This document shows positions 26,387-38,290 of a stretch of DNA of 64,000 nt, in pieces (the first letter of the stretch is position 1; every line of letters begins with the position of its first letter). The position numbers and the translations under genes are program-made. Location: positions 68,144,814-68,208,813 of the forward strand of contig NC_134414.1 in NCBI RefSeq assembly GCF_030867145.1, given 5' to 3'. The stretch comes from Opisthocomus hoazin. Taxonomy: Eukaryota > Chordata > Aves > Opisthocomiformes > Opisthocomidae. Below the pieces are notes generated by a model, which was given only the letters and a program-made list of their open reading frames with translations, was not told the DNA's origin and did not search any database.

Positions 26387-28707
26387 AGCTTTTTCTTACC
26401 TTCTTCCTGATCTTTTCACAATTTCCCATTAACCACACAAAGAATTCTTTCATTAACAGCACCTTGAATAGTTTGTGCAGAGTAACAAGGTAATGATCTG
26501 ACAAACATCCCTAGAATATATTTAACCTTATTTGTAGGAATAATTCCAAAATAAGATGTGAGACAATTGGTGTATGATTTCTTGTTCAATAGACAACTGC
26601 AAACTGCAGAATAAATATCTGTATCCAGGATCTCTTGATCCCAAACAAACGAATCTTTTTGGTCTCTTATTATATAGGAATGATGAGGTGTTCTTTACTC
26701 TTTTTTTTTTTCACTTGCAGAAATGTTGACAGGTTGAATCAATTAATCCTTATTCAAACAATGTTTCCTGTAGAAAAATCTCTGTTGTAGGCTTCCCCTT
26801 TCTGTACAGCAATCAACACACTCTTATCACTGTTTTACCTTGTGATAAAAACAGGGAAACCAAAGAACCTCAAAAGGTATGCTGCACAAAAATACACAGA
26901 AACGGAAGCAAAACAAATTGCCTGCTGTTAGTCTGCTAAAAAAATAAAACTGAAATTAAACCCATCAAATGTAGATGCAAGAGTTGCTAGCAAAGGAACA
27001 AAATTGAGTCCAGTCCAATCAAACAAGTTAAAGACCACCAATCCTTCTCCCTTAAAGTCTTAGCAACCCGGACTTGTAAAAACATTCCTCTTCCAAATTG
27101 TTAGCAGTGGAGATAATTGTAGGGACATGAGTCTGAATTCCTCGTGGCATTGAATGGCAGTCTTAGAACTGCAGGTCTGTTTACTTTCTGGCTGCGGGGT
27201 TAATGATATAGACAGTTGAACAATTGGAAGGGAATTCAACTGTATATTGCAAGGTTTTTCTCAAATGCCAGGAGGATAGATGACCCTACAGTGCTTTCAT
27301 TTTCTACCCACCCAAAATTATTTTTCCTGAAAACCTCCTACCGATCTTATGCTTTCAATAGCTTAAAATTGTACAGCTTCCTTCCCGTGTGGGGGTGTCT
27401 TTTGAGGTGCCATTTCCCATCCAATTTATGACAGAGTACTAACTTGCTGTTGTGAAGGCTTGTATTCCAACCTCTCTCAAAATATTGAAACGATTTATAA
27501 CATGGAAAGGGCATCTGAAACTTAGGAGAAGATAAAAAATTCTTTAAACTTATTGGTATTTTCATATCAGGTCATCTTTTCTTCTTTCCTGTTAACACCA
27601 GAACAAACTCATGCATGTAGAAAGTCTGGGCTGAAAAGCAGAAAAACCTGAAAACACACTTAAGCATTCACAGAACCCACCTCCTGAACAGTCTTCCTAA
27701 TTCATTGTTACATTTCATGGATCAAAGGACATGATATGCCAGAAAAGAGAGTAAAAATGCACTTTACACAGCTATTCCAAGACAGAAATGCTGTGCATAT
27801 GGGTCCCTTCAGGGAAAAAATATGTACAGTATGATTTTTTCCTTTATTTCATATTTACCTACTACTAGATCAGAAGCTTCACTCTCTCAGACTGTTTCAA
27901 AAATCCTCCATCTTCTTCCAAAAGGGTATAGAAGACCTCAGAAATAAATTTAATAGTTTTTATCCACTTCTTGTAACAGTCAGGGATTAAATATCTCTCT
28001 GTGGCCCTGAATCTGTAAAAAGTCTATCAGGTAGACTATACAATTTGCTTGGCAACTTAACCCAAACAAGGATCAAGGCTAAATAGCAGCAGATAATAAA
28101 TGTTTGGGAGACCAGGCATGTGTATTCCTGTATTGTAAAAAAAAAAAAGAAATCACAAATGATTGCTAGCTCTCCTCCTGAAAGCCAGCATGAGTTCCCA
28201 CATGATTACAACTTGAGCTCATTTAAATTTAAAAATCCATACTATTTAATTCAGATTTATGTTGGAGGGAGTGCAACACAGCAGAGACACTGATCTACAC
28301 CCTTTGGTCGTGCCTTAAAATTACACCTTCAGAAAAGTAAGCTGTCACTATACAGATAAAACATCCAACTTTCAGATTTTGTCACCAAAACTAGAAAACT
28401 TTTGCACAAAATATGAAAAAATTTAAATATTCTACTTTTGTCCTCATTTCACTTTCAGTTACAAAACAAGCTTCAGTCACAGAAACATATTGGCCTTAAG
28501 AATTTAAAGACTGGAATAAAGAAATCTTGTTGAAACTCTACTTCTAACATTTTAGAGTAAATATGTATTTTTCAGGACAGCACTTCCTCTTCCAGTACAA
28601 AAATAAATTTTTTCTTCTTCACAGAATCACAGAATCATAGAATCGTAGGGCTTGGAAGGGACCTCTGAGGATCATCTAGTCCAACCCCCCTGACGAAGCA
28701 CGATCAC

Positions 28708-29055
28708 CTAGAGCAGGCTGCACAAGACCTTGTCCAGGCAGGGTTTGAATATCTCCAGAGAAGGAGACTCCACAAACACTCTGGGCAACCTATTCCAGTG
28801 CTCCGTCACCCGCAGAGTGAAGAAGTTCTTCCTCATGTTCAGACGGAACTTCCTGTGCCTCAGTTTGTGCCCATTGCCCCTTGTACTGTCGCTGGGCACC
28901 ACTGAAAAGAATCTGTCCCCGTCCTCCCGACCCTCACCCTTAAGATATTTAGAAGCATTTAGAAAATCCCCTCTCAACCATCTCTTCTTCAGGCTGAACA
29001 AGCCCAGCTCCCTCAGCCTTTCCTCACAGGAGAGATGCTCCAGTCCCCTCATCAT
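28708..29055 (-). pseudogene. CR1 ORF2 C-terminal fragment
   Basis: This open frame of about 115 codons is the C-terminal end of CR1 ORF2, from the [19 protein letters not shown] block to the natural stop just before the 3' untranslated region. It is part of the CR1 at 28620-29972. Upstream pieces of the same protein continue in other frames because of indels near 29100 and 29160. Confidence 0.84.
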
Positions 29056-29154
29056 CCTCGTAGCCCTCCACTGGACTCTGTCCAGTAGTTTCTCATCTTG
29101 AACTGGGGAGACCGGAACTGGACACAGTACTCCAGATGGGGCCTCACTGAGTAG

Positions 29155-29180
29155 CTGAGTAGAGGGGCTGAGTAGAGGGG
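29155..29180. repeat. 13-bp tandem duplication inside CR1
   Basis: CTGAGTAGAGGGG occurs twice in a row (29155-29167 and 29168-29180). The corresponding site in the other CR1 copies has one copy, so this is a post- or peri-insertion slippage. It adds 13 bp and shifts the ORF2 frame. Confidence 0.85.
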
Positions 29181-29596
29181 CAGAAGAACCTCCCTCGACC
29201 TGCTGGCCACACTCTTCTTAATGCATCCCAGGATCACATTGGCCTTCTTGGCAACAAGGTCACACTGCTGACTTGTGGTTAACTTGTCATCCACCAGCAC
29301 TCCCAGGTCCCTCTCCGCAGAGCTGCTTTACAGCAGGTCCACCCCAAGCCTGTACTGGTGCATGAGGTTGTTCCTCCTCAGGTGCAGGACCCTGCATTTG
29401 CCCGTGTTGAACTTCATCAGGTTGCCCTCTGCCCAACTCCCCAGCCTGTCCAGGTCTCATCGAATGGCAGCACAGTCTTCTGGTGTATCCATCACTCCTC
29501 CCAGATTTGTGTCATCAGCAAACTTGCTGAGGGTACACTCGAACTCTTCATCCAAGTCATTGATGAATAAGTTGAATAAGACTTAGCTGAGTACTG

Positions 29597-29640
29597 ACCC
29601 CTGGGGGACACCACTAGTTACCCCTGGGGGACACCACTAA
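29597..29640. repeat. 23-bp tandem duplication inside CR1
   Basis: ACCCCTGGGGGACACCACTA is repeated with a 23-bp period, starting at 29597 and 29620. It duplicates the CR1 segment that encodes the GVPQG-type RT motif. The period is not a multiple of three, so it also breaks the frame. Confidence 0.85.
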
Positions 29641-29701
29641 TTACAGGCCTCCAACTATACTCAGCTCCACTGATGACAACACTCTGAGCTCTGCCATTCA
29701 G

Positions 29702-29938
29702 TCAGTTCTCAATCCACCTCACTGACCACTCATCCAGTCCATACTTCCTGAGCTTCCCTAGGAGGATGTTATGGAAGACAGTGTCATAAGCCTTGCTGAA
29801 GTCAAGGTAGACCACATCCCCCGCTCTCCCCTCATCTACCCAGGTAGTCATGCCATTGTAGAAAGCTATCAGATTGGTCAGGCATGATTTCCCCTTGCTG
29901 AATCCTTGTTGACTACTCCTGACAACCTTTTCTTCCAC
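29702..29938 (-). pseudogene. CR1 ORF2 RT-fingers fragment
   Basis: This 78-codon open frame covers the RT fingers region of CR1 ([47 protein letters not shown]). It ends at a premature stop. It is the most 5' readable coding part of the element at 28620-29972. Confidence 0.84.
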
Positions 29939-30175
29939 TCACTTAATGATGACCTCCAGAATGACTTCTTAGACAATTTATTTCTGGGAGTGCGTTTTCC
30001 CTAGACAGTCAATCAGAATGAGGCAGAAACTTCACTTGGATGAGAAGACTGGGACTAAAATTGTTAAATAATACACCAGCTATTAACAATGATACTTACT
30101 ATTGTTAGATATCACTTAAATTGTAATTATTCCAGATTTATTTTTGAGGACATGAGAATGAGTGTACTGACTGGA

Positions 30176-31335
30176 ACTTGAGTCTACGAAGCCCAGTGTC
30201 CTGTCTTCAGTGATGCCCAGTAGTAGATGTTCGGGAAAAATGTGTAGGAAAACAGCAAATATTATTCCTTTGTGTATTTTTATTCTTTCCAGATAAAAAC
30301 AGAGACTAAGCCAGAAACTGAGTTTTTACCACTGTTCTGGGTCCTTGCCCTGTGTACTCATTCTTGTTTGGTAAGCTCTTGCACTGCGATTTCCACCACC
30401 CTCTCCTAATACAAGCTCGAAGTCTTAATTGTCCACTCTCTTACATGTTGTTTCTTTTGTGTTAAACTCTGCATAGTGATATCAGTAAGTGCTCTTCTAG
30501 TTTTGTATGGCAAGGAACAGTGAACAGTCACTCCTTAGTCATTTTTCCTTGCCATGCCTGATTTAACTGATATCTACCTCATCACTTTTGTGTTGTTATT
30601 TTTAGGCAGAAGACATCTACTCTTCCGAACATCTGCCAATATGTTGTCTCCATTATCTGTATTTTTTCCAGTTTCTTTGTAAATTTCTGAGCGAGACCAA
30701 CAAGAACTTCATGCAGTATTCGTTGATGGGGACTTATCATACATTTATAGAATAGCATAATGACAGTAAAATTTCTACTTTGTTTCCAGTTCCTTCCCTC
30801 ATAATTCTTTATGTTCTGTCATTTTTCCTCACTTCTCCTGATTACCTGGTTGATATTTTTGAGAGTGATATACTGTGACACTGTTCTAGTTTTCTGAGTA
30901 GTAATATCAAACTTCGAGCTTGCAACCACACAGATGCTTTTATGGCTATACTTTTCCACATGAAGCACTTTCTGCTCACCGACACTGAGTTTCAGGAGTT
31001 ATTTTGCTACCTACTTCTCCATATATCATGAAATCTTCTTGGACTTTTCATTGTAAATTTTATGGTCAAGTTTTGACTTTATTTTGTCATCTGCAAGTTG
31101 TATACCTTATTATTATTTTTCCAGAATACTTATGATTATTTCAGATCATAGAGATGCTAGGCCAGGTTTGGAGTAAAGCTGCCTTGTCCTGGAAACTGAA
31201 TGTGGGCTCCCGTCCTTAGTTTCCTACCTATAGAACACTTGCCAGTCTGTAAGACCAATTCTTATACTACAAAAAAATTAGGGTTATTCTTTTTTAAGAG
31301 CCTTTGATGAAGATTATTCTAGAAAGTTAACAGTA
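30176..31335 (-). mobile_element. Probable ancient CR1/L3-like LINE relic
   Basis: Scattered segments resemble old amniote CR1/L3-group LINEs in antisense: CCAGTGTCCTGTCTTCAGTG near 30193, the TTTGACTTTATTTTGTCATC block near 31072, and TTTTTAAGAGCCTTTGATGA near 31291, which matches the RT region encoding the dipeptide-rich SKAFD-upstream segment of these elements. Divergence is very high and no reading frame survives. The assignment rests on remembered family consensus and colinear order, so the boundaries are approximate. Confidence 0.4.
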
Positions 31336-33267
31336 GTATATTAGAGATTTGTGATGTTTTCCTGTTGGGAATTTTTTTCTTTCTCTTTTTTACTCTTATT
31401 AATTGTATGTAATTTTTCATTATTGTGATCATTCTCGCTTCTTCTGGTGTTAGAAAAGTTATTTAAGCAACTGATAGTTAACTCAATAGCAGGCCACACT
31501 TGTGTTTTCTGTCAGTTTTCAATTAGAATGCCATGATTAAAAAAAAACAACCTAGTGATTTTGGAGCCTTAACTGCATGGTTGCAAATATAGGACAATTT
31601 CAGAGGGTAACTCTTCAACAAATAGTCATAACTCATCTCATCTTAAGGTACAGGCCTTGGAACAGGTCAGCAGAGTCAATGATTAAAAATCCCTGTTTTT
31701 TCTCCTACTAACTAACTAAAAAGAGAACTTAGATGATGACCTCGGATATAGAAGCCTGCAGATATAGGGGGATAGAGATAAATCCCACCTTGCTTATCTA
31801 GACACAGTTTGCATGAGGAGATAACATATTTTGGACATATCCAATGTCATAGTTATCAGCTGTCTTTCTGTTGCTTAGGATGAGTGAACAGATAGGAAAA
31901 ATTGCAATCCTATGAAATTCGTGTGGGGTCAACATAAGCCTTCCGGAAGTTTAGAGCCCGCTTGGTAATGTGGGAGGGAAAAAACAATGGGAGAACAAAA
32001 ATTCAGGCTCATTTGACAACAGTCTACTTGTAAACCTGTCAGAAATCCACATAAGACATTATGATTTCTTGATACACATCTTTTTTTTCTGAGAGGAGGA
32101 GGCTGGTTTTATTGTTATTTGTTTGAGAGGAGGAGGTATTTATGTTCTTTGACTAAAAAAGTGTTTTAGAAAATTTTCTTAAGGCTAGCACAGGAGTGGA
32201 AGAGCAGATACATCACCGCACATGGACTGCTTAATGCAGGCAATATTGTAAACAGCACTCTAGGGAAAGGTTTCAGAAGTGCATTTAATTGCATTTTGCA
32301 CTTCTTGTAACAGCAAGGGATTAAACTGAGACAAAATGTAATGGAACCAGTTCTTTCCCATCTGATTAAAGAAAAAGAGGAAGCTAACAGAAAACTGTGT
32401 TTATTAACTTGCTAGGGAAAAAAAAGTCTATCCAATATTAATGAATTTATAAGCCTATTACTTCTCATGACTAATGGAGAATTCTTCAGCTGGAATCTAA
32501 ATGAGTGTTATGAGAAGTTAAGAAATGAGGATTGGAACTTACTGCATTTATTTACAAGTGTTTAATTCTCATAACCTAATGAAGCTAACTAAGGATATTG
32601 CAGCATCTGTGTAAAATAAGAAACAATGCTCAATTAGATATTGTACATTACTCAAGGTTGTAACAGGTGGTATGTATTTCTCAGTATTCATATCTGTTCA
32701 TGAGAGATACCTGTCTTCTGCACTGCTATAATACTTGCCCCTGATCTTTATACTTGCCAGAATGCAAATTCTGGAGGTTCTTTCTGGAAGTTTTCTTCTA
32801 CAAAGTATGACATTGTAGAATTTGCATTTATGCTGCTACTTTCTTTTTCTGGAAGAATTCTTTGCTGGGAGAAACAGCAGAGGAATAAAATATGCCTCTT
32901 CAGACAAACAGTGACAGTGATTGATTCCGCATCTTCAATGTGCATCAGTGGATACCTGCATGTTTCAAGATAACAGAACTTAATTGGCAAGCAGTGACAG
33001 TCTCCACTGTGGAGGGAATGATATGAAAAAGCTACAAAGAACAACTATATAAGGTTCCAAGAAACAGTTATCGTAAATACTCATACTTGAGATTATCTTC
33101 CTGCTTCTCAGGAAATAGTTTTTTTAAATTCTGTAATCCCTTATGCAGTATTTCTAGAGGGGGAACACTTGACTGCCAGACTCACTAGAGCAACTAAGAA
33201 TCATAATATTAAGGCAATATTAAGGACTTCTCTGAAGATATTGAAATTATTCCTAATGTTAAATTGT

Positions 33268-33333
33268 CACATTGTCTTGAGACTTGAGCTATCATATGAA
33301 CACATTGTCTTGAGACTTGAGCTATCATATGAA
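33268..33333. repeat. Tandem duplication, 2 x 33 bp
   Basis: A 33-bp unit beginning CACATTGTCTTGAGACTTGA is present twice, head to tail, at 33268-33300 and 33301-33333, apparently identical. The length is a multiple of three, so the short open frame across it contains a duplicated 11-residue peptide. There is no sign that this frame is a real gene. Confidence 0.92.
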
Positions 33334-36300
33334 CATAGACGGATGGACATATTAAATCAGACCAAAATTTCAGCAAGGCCAGAAATTTAGTCTCTGGCTG
33401 TTGCCAACAGCTGAAAGAATAAGGTAGTTATGTGGTGATGTTCCCTTTGTATGCCTTGTCCATTTTGGCAATTTGTTGCTAAAGGAATTTTCAAGACAGA
33501 TGGAGAATTGGGCCTGACTGATCTTGATAGACATTTTTTCTAGAAAACAATGTGATCTCCTTTCTTTTTGAGATCAGTGTGCAACATGGGGCAAAGTCAC
33601 TTACTACTGCTTGCTCCCAGAAGACTAGACACAGCACTAGAGGAAGTCAGGAAGTAAATGACAACTTTCCTTGTATAATAGCAGTAAAAATGTTAGATGC
33701 ATGTTAAACAACCAAAGGAAAAACGTCCTTTCCTACACATCTGTGGTGCCAGTCATTTGATGCATCACTTCCTTCTTGCCACCCTATTCCACCCAAGAAA
33801 TATCTGTGTGCTAGGGTTTGGTTGAAGCAGCCTTTGCAAAACCATTAATGAACACGCTCCCTTGCTTTCTTCATACCTCTGTTGCCTGACCAAGTACATT
33901 TCTATTAAGCATTACACTTTGGTAGGGAGTTAACTTGCCCCACTTTCAAGCTGTCAGGCTTCTTATAGGTGCAGAGGCCTCAACCCTTCTTCTTGGAAGA
34001 CTCTAAGTTCAGAGCTTGACAGGATGGCTAATTTTATAGTTAAAGTGGGAGGATGTCTGATGGTTAGGCAGCTGGTCTTCACTTCTCCTCACCATCTGAC
34101 ATCAGCTCCTTCCGTTTAGCTGGTGATAAAGACCTGTCCCTGACTCCGACACCAAAGCAAACCTGATAAACAGTGAGTATTTGCTATTGTCTGTATGCTG
34201 ATCTGCTCCCTCTGCCTATACCTGGGTGTTTGGATGGGCATGGCTTTATATTTATTATAACAGAATGTTGATTTTTGTAGAGTCCATAAAGCCCTGAGAT
34301 TTACATCCTGCAATCGGTTCGTACTAGCAGTACAATGAAGAATCTTTGACTTTGATTTTTAGTCTTGAGAGAGTTTTATTAAACACTAACTTGCAAAGTC
34401 CGATGCATTTGTAAGGCAGGGGTTTCCTTATTTTGATTTTATATTATAAGCTTGTAAGTCCCTTTTTACTCCATGATCACTTTTTTGTCCATTCTGAATT
34501 CTCTTTCTGATGACTCTGTCTTCTTCACACATGTACAGCTGTATTTCTCTCACCCTGCCATCTTGTCAGTTTTATTTTCTCTTGACAAACATAACTGGGA
34601 GCTACTTTGTGTTCAAAGTGGAAGAATGAAAAAATAAAGGCAGCATTTAAACTTCTGCATTCTGCCTGCCCTACACTCTCCCACAGCTCTTCAGTGGGTT
34701 AGTTTCATTTTGCATTAAAACATACAATTAGGTGAACAAAACAGCACCCAATAGGATTCTTTTTTTCCCCTGCTAAATTAAATTACCTAGCTGATAAGAT
34801 GAAGGGAGGGAGGCTCTGAAAATTCAGGGGAGTGATTAAAAAAAACAAACCAACCGAACCCCCTCCCCAAACCCCTGTCTGTTTAAAATGTAAGAGCACT
34901 AAAGCACGCTTTTCTCCCAATTCCGTTCCCAATTACTCTGTTATACTGGTTATATTGTTTACTACAATATACCTCATTATATTGTTTAATACAAAATGCG
35001 CTGAGCAGTAGAAAAGAACGTTTCTTGAGAGGTCTTGCAGCAGTAGAGGTAATCTGGACTAGAGAGGCTGATCAACTGTAGCAGCCACGGGCAAATTAGA
35101 AACTAAAAGAGGAATGTGAGACTCCTGAGTAAAAAGAGAAGCTTTGGAACAAGGAGAGACAGCAGCTTTGTTCAAAGGTGTTTAGCATATTCATCCTAGC
35201 TCTTGTTCACAGTCATGATAGGATCTAGTTGAAATGGAGTTTTAAACTGTGGTATAGCCTGCTAATTAAACACGCACACACATGCACTCTTCGATTGCCT
35301 GATCACAACAAATCTCCAAACAGATTTGAAACCTCTTTCATGAGACAATTTCTGCTCGGCTTTCTTGCTGACCTGTAAGACTTTTTTGTTTAATAATCTT
35401 AAATATGAAAGGCTAGATCCACAGAGAAAACTTCATAGTTGTAGTGTCCTAAGTTGGAGCACCTGATTTTTACAGTATCTAGCAGAAATTTTGGCATTCA
35501 GGTTCAGTATCCTAATTAATTGTTTAATACTAGAGCCAGATGACACTGAGCTGACTAAAGAAGGTGATGGGCTCAAAATGTACCATTTGTAGGGGAAGAG
35601 AGGGTATTTTTAGTGTATTTTCAAATGGATCACCTCTGTAATTTTGGAGCTAAAGCACAACCAAGTCATGCTGGACCACCTCTGTTAGATCCATGTCCTT
35701 ATATGGATCACAATGAGATTCACAAATAAGGACCCTGTTTTAGCTTCCCAGACATGAACTCTGGAGTAACTTAAATCCCTGTCTTCTCTAAGTTTAGGCT
35801 CTTATTTTGACAGAGTGAAATATATCTCTTTGCAACAGATTTGCAGTGGCCTCACAGGGGAGTAACTAGGTCACAAAGTAAAATGAGGAAATACTGAGCA
35901 GGTTTTGAATAAAGCAAATAAAATATGTATTTTTCTGTTTCATTATTCTGCCTTTCAAATGTACTTTGCTAAATGAAAAAAAAGTCATGATAAGCTGTAT
36001 TTTCCCATTTAAAAATGGTGGATGAAATATAGGAAAAAAAAAGAATGTGGTAATGAAAAGTATAGATGAAAAATATCTAATATTCACTCCAAAATCAGCT
36101 CTTTGGTTTCAAGATCTTTGATGGCATTGCATCTACTTACCCTAGGTCTTTATACAGAATCCTTCTTTTTCTGTTGGATTATACTAGAGAAATCATGTGA
36201 CCTAAATACAGATTTGATCTAAGCATATGCACATCAAATTATTTGCAATGTGCTTGTATGTGGCTTTCTGTGCTTTGAGTCCTTGGCGTGATGATTGTCC

Positions 36301-36358
36301 ACTATGATTTTCCTGCTGTTTTTTTCTCAAAAATGAAATTATAACATTGTATGCTGCT

Positions 36359-36391
36359 TTCTTTTTCTCTCTCTTTCTTTCTTTCTCTTTG
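36359..36391. repeat. CT-rich simple repeat
   Basis: About 33 bp of pyrimidines (TTTCTTTTTCTCTCTCTTTC and similar). It is a simple-sequence tract. Confidence 0.75.
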
Positions 36392-37960
36392 CCCACTCAA
36401 CATCATGCACACTATAGTCTGAAAAGATCACAAGATTTCAGCTCACATGCCATTAATTATAGTCTCTCTGGTTCCCATACAACTGAAGAGAGATACGGAT
36501 TATTTTAAAATTCTTTGTGTGTTGAAAAAAATAAAAATTTTGAATGTGAATTTTTCAATGTATGAGCTTACTGGGAGTAATAAAAGCATGAGATTTGTGT
36601 GTGTATTGAAATGAAATAAATCTGGTTATATTTACTTGCCTTGACTTTCAAATACATGGTTGTGGTATATGCATACATACCACAGAGAGTCAGACAAAAT
36701 GGTGTAGCAAAGCTATATGGACCCCTGGGATTGACTGGGAGCTCCAATAACCTCCTGACCTGTCCATCAATATAGTGTACAAATATGATATCTTTCCTAT
36801 GATGAGCTCAGTGTGATCTCACTTTCAACTGTCTCCCTACAGACTAAGATTTTCGTGGTCAGGTAAAAAAATTGTCACCTTAATTAAATGCAAATGCTTT
36901 AGGTCACTCTTTCCTGGACAGCTTTGAATAAGAGGAAAAAAACCTTTGAACTGAAACCTGACTTTAAATGGGAACAAGTGTAGAATGGATTTGTGAAATA
37001 ATATATTCATGGGAAAATATGTTACCAGCATTTGACAAAGAGGTTCAGTTGAGGTCAGAGGTCAATACCTACATTATGCTTTGACAGGTTCTGACATAGC
37101 CAACAGGTCCTCCTCGTAGCTTGTATGAAGTGCTTTAGGATGAGAGAGGGACTTTGATTGTCTGTATGAAGACTGCAGACTGGGGCATGCTTCAACTAAC
37201 TTTAAAACTCCCAAAGTTAAATGTCCAGGTTTGACCTACTCGCTCAAGATTTACTTATAGTCTGCAAAGAGTAACAGGCATTTTTAGAGTGCAGTTTGTC
37301 TGACCTATCTTAGATGCTCCTGCCTTGGGAATATTAGAGTAAGGTGAGTCACTCAAGTTTCTAATGCTCTCCATAGGGAACCTTGGATGAATATATCAGG
37401 CTGTGATACCTACCTTTAAAGTGCCAGAATAAGATCCTCCATAAAGATCAGTCATAAATATACTATTGTCATTTCTATTCCCTAATTTGCTTTCTCAAGA
37501 GTTTCATGCACAAACATCTACATGTATATGTCTCTGAGACACAGAGAGGATGTGGGAGCTGACTCTGAATATGCAGCAATGTGAACATTGATCTAATAAT
37601 TGCTAAGGCAGAGAATAGATATTATCTGCCTGGGTTTTGTAGATGCACTAAGTGAAATTTGTGATGTATCCATGCAGAATATCTATCAGTCCTTCTGGAA
37701 GATATTTTCTATCTGAAGAGCGGCAAAATGTCAACATAATTGTCTCCGAGTTCAGATAAAGTGAATGCACTCAAAGGATTTTGTTGCAAATGAACTTCTG
37801 ATGCATTAATGCAAAGAAGAGAATAGAATGGTTATGGTGTCTTCAGTTTGTTTGTTTATCTCTCTTGGCCTGAATTTATGACAGCTGTCTGGAAATCTTC
37901 CACTGGGAAATGCACATTCAACAACATTTCAAATGTTCCACCAAAACATGTCAAATTCTT

Positions 37961-38290
37961 CTAATTTCCCAATTGGATCCAGGAATGCTTCTCAGGAAAA
38001 ATCTGTTTGATTAACAGCCGGCTTTCTGCTTCCTTGGCACTCTCCATGGCAAGTTCCTGCAGTGCTGGCAACCTGGGGAGGCCAAGGAATGCTGCCTTCA
38101 GTGAAGGCTTCCAGGTTCCCTGCTGTGCACCCAGGACAGCAGGAGCTCTGAGGACCTCCGCTTGCCTTGCAGCTCCTACAGCTTCCAGACTACTGGCCGC
38201 ATAGCAGAAATCCTGGGAGTAGACCAGCTTAGATTTGAGGAAGGTTGGAAAGCTGCAGTAGAAAAAAAATGAAGCAAACTGTAACTGCAT
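37961..38290 (-). other. Unrecognised 109-codon ORF in a GC-rich block
   Basis: This - strand frame runs through a locally GC-rich block (about 38020-38220) in otherwise AT-rich DNA. The predicted peptide is Ala/Leu-rich and non-repetitive (for example EAVGAARQAEVLRAPAVLG). An acceptor-like ACTCCCAG precedes the codons for DFCYAAS on the - strand, so a terminal exon running to the stop at 37961-37963 is conceivable. I recognise no domain. The + strand is also open for 65 codons here, which weakens the coding case. It could equally be a GC-rich relic of a transposon. Confidence 0.2.

Larger units (their letters stand above)
22413..28619. other. 6.2-kb AT-rich stretch, no gene recognised
   Basis: No gene or clear transposon is recognised. 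The stretch contains an imperfect 35-bp AT-rich duplication near 22573-22640, a short (TA)n run at 23497-23510, a purine-rich tract at 24766-24935 and a (TTTG)n run near 26368-26386. Short open frames have no domains. Confidence 0.55.
28620..29972 (-). mobile_element. CR1 LINE, 1.35 kb, 5'-truncated, antisense
   Basis: The left end is the antisense CR1 terminus (CACAGAATCACAGAATCATAGAATCG, then GGAAGGGACCTCTGAGGATC and TCATCTAGTCCAACCCCCC). The - strand carries ORF2 from the RT fingers ([42 protein letters not shown]) through the palm to the C-terminus ([31 protein letters not shown]). Many frame breaks are present. Two small tandem duplications (29155-29180 and 29597-29640) lie inside it and break ORF2. 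Homology stops around 29972. Confidence 0.95.
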
